From UBA10649 sp965278945 (GTDB lineage Bacteria; Actinomycetota; Actinomycetes; S36-B12): 64,000 nucleotides of DNA. Where the stretch lies: assembly GCA_965278945.1 (NCBI GenBank), contig OZ257128.1:1736001-1800000 (forward strand). The letters run 5' to 3'. A model generated the notes under the pieces. That model was not told where the DNA came from, did no database searches, and was given only the letters and a program-made list of their open reading frames with translations. The translations under genes and the position numbers were made by a program. Of this stretch, positions 58,832-64,000 are shown piece by piece; position 1 is the first letter of the stretch; each line of letters starts with the position of its first letter.

Positions 58832-59683
58832 TTAGAAGAGCACGGTAGCGAAGGTCCCGACCTCGCGGAACCCGACCGCTAGATACGCCTTGCGTGCCGC
58901 CGTGTTGTAGTCGTTGACGTACAGCGAGATGCCATCGGCAATGCGCGAGCGCGCCTCGCGCACGACCGCCGCCATGCCGCGCTCGGAGATGCCCCGGCCT
59001 CGGTGCTGCGGGTCGACCCACACGCCCTGGATCTGGCATACCCCGCTGCTGACCGCGCCGACCTCGGCCTTGAACACCACCACGTCATCGTCGATTCGCA
59101 CGAACGAGCGACCCTCCTCGACGATCTCCGCGATTCGGGTGCGATACGCGTAGCCGGCGCCGCCGACCGTTGGCGAGACGCCGACCTCGACGGTGAACAT
59201 CGCGATGCACGCGGGAACGAGAACATCCAGATCGGACGCGCTCGACAGCCGTACCTGCGGATCGGACTCCACCAGCGGCTCGCTGTCGATGAACATGAGC
59301 GGCTGCGCGGAGCGCACGTCGCGGGCCGGTCCCCACGACGGCTCGAGCAGCCGCCACAGGTCGAGCACTTCCTCGGCGGGGCCGACAAGGGACGAGCAAC
59401 GTCGACCGCGCGGTCGCAGGCGGTCCGCGAACGCCGCGCGCGACGCGGGCGTGGTGCAGACCGGAACGAGGTTGGCGCCGAGATAGACCATCGAACGAAG
59501 GCCCGAATCATCGAAGTAGCCGAGCAGGTCTCCGCCCAGGCGCCACGGATCGGCCCCGGCAATGCGCACCCGAGACGCGACGAAGCAGTGAGCGACAGGG
59601 TCCGTTGCCAGGAGCGCAGCGACCGCGGCGGTGTCGCGTGCGGTGATCGGTCGGACGGACCCCACCACTTCGGAGATCGTCAT
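58832..59683 (-). CDS. DUF4081/GNAT acetyltransferase
   Basis: A 283-residue protein with two halves. The N-terminal DUF4081 part contains AHCFVASRVRIAGADPWRLGGDLLGYF, and the C-terminal GNAT core GVCQIQGVWVDPQHRGRGISERGMAAVVREA with the CoA loop Q-H-R-G-R-G-I, ending in YNTAARKAYLAVGFREVGTF. This architecture is encoded next to ispG throughout actinobacteria. The ATG at 59683 lies 11 nt after the ispG stop codon. Its acceptor is unknown. Confidence 0.88.
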   Translation of the reverse strand: MTISEVVGSVRPITARDTAAVAALLATDPVAHCFVASRVRIAGADPWRLGGDLLGYFDDSGLRSMVYLGANLVPVCTTPASRAAFADRLRPRGRRCSSLVGPAEEVLDLWRLLEPSWGPARDVRSAQPLMFIDSEPLVESDPQVRLSSASDLDVLVPACIAMFTVEVGVSPTVGGAGYAYRTRIAEIVEEGRSFVRIDDDVVVFKAEVGAVSSGVCQIQGVWVDPQHRGRGISERGMAAVVREARSRIADGISLYVNDYNTAARKAYLAVGFREVGTFATVLF

Positions 59684-59694
59684 GGCTTTGGCCG

Positions 59695-60852
59695 TTAGGA
59701 GGTCGTCACGACGGGACTGCCCTCGACCTCGCCCATGGACTCGGCGAGCTTGAGTGCCTCCTCGATCAAGGTCTCGACGATCTGCGACTCGGGCACGGTC
59801 TTGATCACGACGCCCTTGACGAATATCTGGCCCTTGCCGTTGCCCGAGGCGACTCCGAGGTCTGCCTCCCTGGCCTCGCCGGGGCCGTTGACGACACAGC
59901 CCATGACCGCCACGCGCAGCGGGACCTCTAGCCCTTCGAGACCGGCTGTCACCTGCTCGGCCAGTGTGTAGACGTCGACCTGCGCGCGTCCGCACGACGG
60001 GCAGGACACGATCTCCAAGCCGCGCTGACGCAGGTTGAGGGACTCCAGGATCTGGTTGCCAACCTTGACCTCCTCGACCGGAGGTGCCGACAGCGAGACC
60101 CGGATCGTGTCGCCGATGCCCCTGCTCAGCAGTCCGCCGAAGGCCACGGCCGACTTGATCGTGCCCTGGAACGTCGGGCCGGCCTCGGTGACGCCGAGGT
60201 GCAGCGGGTAGTCGCAGCGCTCGGCAAGCAGCATGTACGCCTGCATCATGATGACCGGGTCGTTGTGCTTGACGGAGATCTTGATATCGCGGAAGTCGTG
60301 CTCCTCGAACAGCGACGCCTCCCACAGCGCGGACTCGGCAAGCGCTTCGGGAGTCGCCTTGCCGTACTTCGCGAGCAGCCTGGGGTCCAGCGAGCCCGCG
60401 TTGACGCCGATCCGGATCGGCGTGCCGGTGTCCTTGGCTGCCCTCGCGATCTCTCCGACCTTGTCGTCGAACTGCCTGATGTTGCCCGGGTTGACCCGGA
60501 CTCCTGCGCATCCTGCGTCGATCGCGGCGAAGACGTACTTCGGCTGGAAGTGAATGTCGGCGATGACCGGGATGTCGCTCTTGCGCGCGATGGCGGCGAG
60601 CGCGTCGGCGTCGTCCTGACTGGGCACCGCGACTCGGACGACCTGGCAGCCCGACGCGGTCAGCTCGGCAATCTGCTGCAGGGTCGCGTTGACGTCTGAG
60701 GTGAGCGTGGTGCACATCGACTGGACGCTGATCGGGGCGTCGCCGCCTACGGCAACTGGGTGGTGGGGGTGGCGGAGCAGGATCTGGCGCGACTTGCGTC
60801 GCGGGGTCACGACCGGTGGCGGTGCGGACGGCAGGCCGAGGTTGATCGTCAC
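59695..60852 (-). CDS. ispG: 4-hydroxy-3-methylbut-2-en-1-yl diphosphate synthase
   Basis: An iron-sulfur enzyme of the MEP isoprenoid pathway, 385 residues. The TIM-barrel half holds HPVAVGGDAPISVQSM and the barrel motifs. The cluster cysteines are in VSCPSCGR and VMGCVVNGPGEA with the adjacent conserved Glu. The GTG at 60852 has CATAAT exactly 6 nt upstream (leaderless); an earlier in-frame ATG at 60915 would take its codons from a family C repeat and is rejected. It belongs with dxr and rip1 on the same strand. Confidence 0.95.
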   Translation of the reverse strand: MTINLGLPSAPPPVVTPRRKSRQILLRHPHHPVAVGGDAPISVQSMCTTLTSDVNATLQQIAELTASGCQVVRVAVPSQDDADALAAIARKSDIPVIADIHFQPKYVFAAIDAGCAGVRVNPGNIRQFDDKVGEIARAAKDTGTPIRIGVNAGSLDPRLLAKYGKATPEALAESALWEASLFEEHDFRDIKISVKHNDPVIMMQAYMLLAERCDYPLHLGVTEAGPTFQGTIKSAVAFGGLLSRGIGDTIRVSLSAPPVEEVKVGNQILESLNLRQRGLEIVSCPSCGRAQVDVYTLAEQVTAGLEGLEVPLRVAVMGCVVNGPGEAREADLGVASGNGKGQIFVKGVVIKTVPESQIVETLIEEALKLAESMGEVEGSPVVTTS

Positions 60853-60858
60853 TGCCCC

Positions 60859-60864
60859 ATTATG
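60859..60864 (-). promoter_or_regulatory. Predicted -10 box of leaderless ispG
   Basis: CATAAT on the minus strand ends 6 nt before the ispG GTG. Confidence 0.55.
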
Positions 60865-60891
60865 ACCCGCCCCCCACGCCCCCGCCCCACC

Positions 60892-61095
60892 CGTTTGTCC
60901 CGGATCCCGGGACAAACGATCGAATCCGGCCGCGCCGACGTCGAAATCGTCAATCTGTCCCGGTCTGGAAGGTCACCTCTCGTCCGACGCCGTCCGAACC
61001 TCGACAGGGTTTCGGCGGCGCATGGAGCGGGACAAATGAACGAATCCGGCCCCGCGGCTACGTCAAGTTGTCGATCTGTCCCGGGATCCGGGACA
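60892..61095. repeat. Family C repeat cluster C2
   Basis: CGTTTGTCCCGG-ATC-CCGGGACAAACG (60892-60918) is a perfect 12-bp hairpin, and TGTCCCGG-GAT-CCGGGACA (61077-61095) an 8-bp hairpin. Between them are half-sites TGTCCCGG (about 60956) and GGGACAAA (about 61029). Two imperfect direct copies of a 50-nt unit (about 60911-60962 and 61030-61084) share GAATCCGGCC and end ATCTGTCCCGG. The cluster starts 14 nt after the rip1 stop codon and fills the 256-bp gap to ispG. Confidence 0.85.
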
Positions 61096-61108
61096 AACGG
61101 ACAGGGGG

Positions 61109-62422
61109 TTAGCCGAGGGTGATCGGCTTGACGAGGTCCGCCCAGATCACGATGACGCCCATGAGCAGTAGCGCCCCGGCCACGACGTAGGCGACGGGCA
61201 GCAGGCGGGCGGTGTCGACCGGGCCGGGATCGGGCCGGCCGCGAACCTTGGCCATCTTGCGACGGATCGCCTCGTAGAGCGCGCTGGCCACGTGGCCGCC
61301 GTCCAGCGGCAGGATCGGCAGGAGGTTGAACAAGAACAAGAACAGGTTCAAGGAGGCGGCCAGCCCCAGGAACGTCGCGACCTTGGCGACGAGCGGCTCG
61401 TCGAGTGCGGCGATGTCGCCGCCGAGCCGACTGACGCCGACAACGCTGACCGGACTGTCCACGGACCGGTCGGCCCCGCCGATGAGCGTGTCGGTGACCA
61501 GGTCGTAGAGCTTGATCGGCAGCGTGACGAGCGCGACGACGGAGCGCACGGTGATGTCCCACATGTACGCGGGCACGGACGACCATGACTGCGCGACCCA
61601 CACGAACTCGGGACCGAGGCCGACGTAGCCAGCGGTCACGACCTCCTCGGTGGCGTTGCCGTCCTCGTCGATCACCGGTCGCTCCGCGGTGGCAATGCTC
61701 ACCGGAAGGTTCAGTTCCTCGCCCGCACGGTCGACCGTGAAGACTGCCGTGTCGCCCGCATGTGCGCGGATCCAGGTCGTCGTGTCGGTCCAGTTCGTGG
61801 CGGCCACGCCATCGATCGCCACGATCGTGTCGCCTGGCTCGATGCCGGCGACGACGGCGGGCGACGGAACCGTTCCGGTCGGGCAGTCGCCAGACGGAAG
61901 CGGCGTCGTCGCCGCGGAGGCGGACGCGGGCGTGCACGGTGCGACGGTGCGGATCTGCAGGCTCGGCTCGGGAATGCCGATGCCGACAAGGACGATCGCA
62001 AACAGGACGAAGGCGAGCGCGAGGTTCATGAACGGACCGCCGAGCATGATCACTACCCGCTTGCGCACCGGAAGCCGGTAGAAGGCGCGCTGCTCCTCGC
62101 CCGGCACGATCTCCATGACGGACTGCTGTCGCGCGTCGTTGATCATCGCACCGAACCGTCCCGTGGACATCGACCGCGACGTCCCGTCGGGTCCCGGAGG
62201 GAGCATGCCGACCATGCGGATGTACCCGCCGAGCGGAATCGCCTTGAATCCGTACCGAGTCTCGCCCCTGACCTTCGACCAGATCGTCGGGCCGAAGCCG
62301 ATCATGTACTCGGTGACCTTGACGCCGAACTTCTTGGCGGGGATCAGGTGGCCAAGTTCGTGGAGAGCGATCGACGCGGCAATGAGCAGTGCGAAGAGCA
62401 CGATCCCGATGAGCTCAAGCAT
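61109..62422 (-). CDS. rip1: Site-2 intramembrane zinc protease (RseP/Rip1 type)
   Basis: An M50 protease that cleaves membrane-embedded anti-sigma factors, 437 residues. The zinc motif is HELGH (His21, Glu22, His25) in the first helix, a PDZ domain lies in the middle (PAVVAGIEPGDTIVAIDGVAA), and the third ligand region is NLLPILPLDGGH. Four helices are visible. The start overlaps the dxr stop by 8 nt. The order dxr-rip1-ispG-GNAT is the conserved actinobacterial one. Confidence 0.94.
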   Translation of the reverse strand: MLELIGIVLFALLIAASIALHELGHLIPAKKFGVKVTEYMIGFGPTIWSKVRGETRYGFKAIPLGGYIRMVGMLPPGPDGTSRSMSTGRFGAMINDARQQSVMEIVPGEEQRAFYRLPVRKRVVIMLGGPFMNLALAFVLFAIVLVGIGIPEPSLQIRTVAPCTPASASAATTPLPSGDCPTGTVPSPAVVAGIEPGDTIVAIDGVAATNWTDTTTWIRAHAGDTAVFTVDRAGEELNLPVSIATAERPVIDEDGNATEEVVTAGYVGLGPEFVWVAQSWSSVPAYMWDITVRSVVALVTLPIKLYDLVTDTLIGGADRSVDSPVSVVGVSRLGGDIAALDEPLVAKVATFLGLAASLNLFLFLFNLLPILPLDGGHVASALYEAIRRKMAKVRGRPDPGPVDTARLLPVAYVVAGALLLMGVIVIWADLVKPITLG

Positions 62423-63668
62423 GGGACGCCTCCTTCCCGACTCCGCCGATCATCGCCGACGCGCGCGTGCGCGCCCACCCGTCAGCATTAAGGACGTCCT
62501 CGAGGGTCGTGTTGTTCCCCGCGACCCAGCTCGATCCCGGATCCGCGTCCGCGCTGCCGGCCAGGTGCTCGTGCAGGACGCGCTCCACGGTGGGGATGAT
62601 CTGGTTGAACGCCAGGTCCCCGGCGATAAACGCGGCCACGCATGCCTCGTCGGCGCCGTTGAGAACTGCGGGCGCAGTGCCGCCTGCTGAACCGGCCTCA
62701 CGGGCGAGCCGGACCGCGGGGAACACCGTCTCGTCGAGCGGGAAGAAGTCCCACGAGGTCGCCGTCGTCCAGTCGCACGCCGGCGCGGCCTCGGCCACCC
62801 GGTTGGGCCAGGCCATCCCCAGCGCGATCGGGATTCGCATGTCCGGCGGGCTGGCCTGGGCGATCGTAGAGCCGTCGACGAACTCGACCATCGAGTGCAC
62901 GACCGACTGGGGGTGGACGACGACGTCGATCCGGTCGAACGGGATGTCGAAGAGCAGGTGCGCCTCGATGATCTCCAGGCCCTTGTTCATCAGCGTCGCG
63001 GAGTTGATCGTGACCAGCGGACCCATGCTCCACGTCGGATGCGCGAGTGCCTGCTCGAGCGTGACAGTCGCGAGCGCATCCGCGTCCCAGCCGCGGAACG
63101 GTCCGCCACTGGCGGTCAGCAGCAGCCTGCGAACCTCCGCGTGCGTTCCCGAGCGCAGCGCCTGGGCTAGCGCGGAGTGCTCGGAGTCCACCGGGACGAT
63201 CTGGCCGGCCGCAGCGCGGGCCTTGACCAGCGGTCCGCCGATGATGAGCGACTCCTTGTTCGCCAGCGCCAGCACCCGCCCGGCATCGAGCGCCGCGAGC
63301 GTGGGCCGCAGCCCGGCGGCACCAGAGAGGCCGTTGAGCACCACGTCGCAGTCCCACGCCGCGACCTCCGTGCTCGCGTCCGGGCCGGCGATGATGCGGG
63401 GAATCGGGAAGTGACCTTGCGCGTACCCCCGCCCGGCAGCCTCCGCGTAGATGGCCAACTGCAGGTCGGCGACCTCCGTCGGGCGCGCGACGGCGATGAT
63501 CTCGACCTCGAAGTCGAGCGCCTGCCGCGCCAACAGCCGCGTATCGGACCCACCTGCTGAGAGGGCGACGACGCGAAAGTCGTCAGGATTGCGGCGGACG
63601 ACGTCGAGAGCCTGCGTGCCGATGGAGCCTGTGCTCCCCAGCACCACAATGCGTCTTGGGTCCGCCAC
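62415..63668 (-). CDS. dxr: 1-deoxy-D-xylulose-5-phosphate reductoisomerase
   Basis: The NADPH-dependent second enzyme of the MEP pathway, 417 residues. VVLGSTGSIGTQAL is the nucleotide loop, VPVDSEHSALAQAL holds the metal/substrate residues, and LLTASGGPFRG with HPTWSMGPLVTINSATLMNKGLE the flexible active-site region. The GTG at 63668 has TACTCT 7 nt upstream, a leaderless pattern. It heads the dxr-rip1 unit. Confidence 0.96.
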   Translation of the reverse strand: MADPRRIVVLGSTGSIGTQALDVVRRNPDDFRVVALSAGGSDTRLLARQALDFEVEIIAVARPTEVADLQLAIYAEAAGRGYAQGHFPIPRIIAGPDASTEVAAWDCDVVLNGLSGAAGLRPTLAALDAGRVLALANKESLIIGGPLVKARAAAGQIVPVDSEHSALAQALRSGTHAEVRRLLLTASGGPFRGWDADALATVTLEQALAHPTWSMGPLVTINSATLMNKGLEIIEAHLLFDIPFDRIDVVVHPQSVVHSMVEFVDGSTIAQASPPDMRIPIALGMAWPNRVAEAAPACDWTTATSWDFFPLDETVFPAVRLAREAGSAGGTAPAVLNGADEACVAAFIAGDLAFNQIIPTVERVLHEHLAGSADADPGSSWVAGNNTTLEDVLNADGWARTRASAMIGGVGKEASHA

Positions 63669-63675
63669 GTCGACC

Positions 63676-63681
63676 AGAGTA
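63676..63681 (-). promoter_or_regulatory. Predicted -10 box of leaderless dxr
   Basis: TACTCT on the minus strand ends 7 nt before the dxr GTG. Confidence 0.6.
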
Positions 63682-63745
63682 ACCGCTGCAGTCCGATCGT
63701 CCCCCGGCCACGAGGTGGACTAGACGCCGTCGGGGGCACAGCCCC

Positions 63746-63751
63746 TAGGCT
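63746..63751 (+). promoter_or_regulatory. Possible -10 box of the aminotransferase gene
   Basis: TAGGCT would start a leader of about 18 nt that contains the ribosome site GGAGGAG, so this gene is leadered. Confidence 0.4.
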
Positions 63752-63776
63752 CGGCGGACGACCCGATGGAGGAGCC

Positions 63777-64000
63777 ATGACCGCGACCGACGCGACGTCG
63801 AACACCGATGTCCAGTTCGACGACCTGCCTCAGGAGCGCCGGCTCGTGACGAGCATCCCCGGTCCGCTCTCGCTGGCGCTGCACGCCCGCAAGACGTCGG
63901 CGGTCTCCGCGGGAATCGGCACGATGCTGCCCGTCTATGCGGTTCGCGCCGGCGGCGGCGTGCTCGTCGATGTCGACGGGAACTCGCTGATCGACATGGG
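63777..64000 (+). CDS. gabT: Start of a class III aminotransferase, GabT-like (partial)
   Basis: The first 74 codons of a gene that runs off the right edge. RRLVTSIPGPLSLALHARKTSAVSAGIGTMLPVYA and GGGVLVDVDGNSLIDMG match the N-terminus of actinobacterial 4-aminobutyrate aminotransferases (GabT); the PLP-binding core is outside the window. The ATG is preceded by GGAGGAG at 3 nt. A related omega-aminotransferase is possible until the rest is seen. Confidence 0.75.
   Translation, partial: MTATDATSNTDVQFDDLPQERRLVTSIPGPLSLALHARKTSAVSAGIGTMLPVYAVRAGGGVLVDVDGNSLIDM

Noticed and set aside
60853..60915. An upstream ATG for ispG at 60915
   Set aside because: Its extra codons come from the family C repeat, and the GTG at 60852 has a -10 box at 6 nt.

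Overview
The window is a strongly GC-rich, gene-dense bacterial chromosome segment. Its gene content and order point to an actinobacterium (Actinomycetia). The DUF3046 gene beside recA-recX, the clgR-cinA-pgsA-rimO-ftsK block, the rnj-dapA-thyX trio, the M16 protease-pnp-rpsO-ribF-truB-rbfA-infB-ylxR-nusA-rimP chain, the DUF4439 genes beside rimP, proS, and the DUF4081/GNAT-ispG-rip1-dxr block follow an order familiar from mycobacteria and relatives. I cannot name the genus. No rRNA, tRNA, CRISPR array, prophage or insertion sequence was found, and no gap without a gene exceeds about 260 bases.

Layout. 1-14400: the end of a FUSC-like membrane protein, an ABC-F ATPase, dapF, a GT4 glycosyltransferase, a guanidinium exporter behind a guanidine-III riboswitch, a LmbE-type deacetylase, miaA, miaB, a polytopic membrane protein, a class IV aminotransferase, two paralogous small lipoproteins, and a DHA2/MmpL export operon facing a TetR regulator. 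14955-23700: recX, recA with a LexA box, an MFS/sulfotransferase/DUF3046 operon, the giant helicase lhr, and clgR. 23700-40240: cinA, pgsA, rimO, a RodZ-like HTH, ftsK, an orphan secreted protein, rnj, dapA, thyX, a GNAT, azlCD, a PH-domain protein, dapB, an M16 protease, pnp and rpsO. 40430-50680: a CPBP protease, a membrane protein, ribF, truB, rbfA, infB, ylxR, nusA, rimP and a DUF4439 pair. 50688-64000: a TSUP transporter, a HAD hydrolase, proS, a GH63-like glucosidase with glgX, DUF4081/GNAT, ispG, rip1, dxr, and the start of a gabT-like aminotransferase.

The genes are mostly housekeeping. They cover translation initiation, ribosome and tRNA maturation, RNA decay, lysine/diaminopimelate synthesis (dapA, dapB, dapF), the MEP isoprenoid pathway (ispG, dxr), and DNA repair and segregation. 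Accessory functions are glycogen/glucoside breakdown, drug or lipid export, and guanidine detoxification.

The least explained content is non-coding. Family A is a 63-nt palindrome in four copies, with 23-bp arms and an always 17-nt loop, placed 5-8 nt after the stop codon of a minus-strand gene. Family B flanks one orphan secreted-protein gene on both sides. Family C is made of clustered TTGTCCCGG/CCGGGACAA hairpins. Many genes also carry a TANNNT-type -10 box 6-8 nt before the start codon, which implies widespread leaderless transcription and fixes several start codons.
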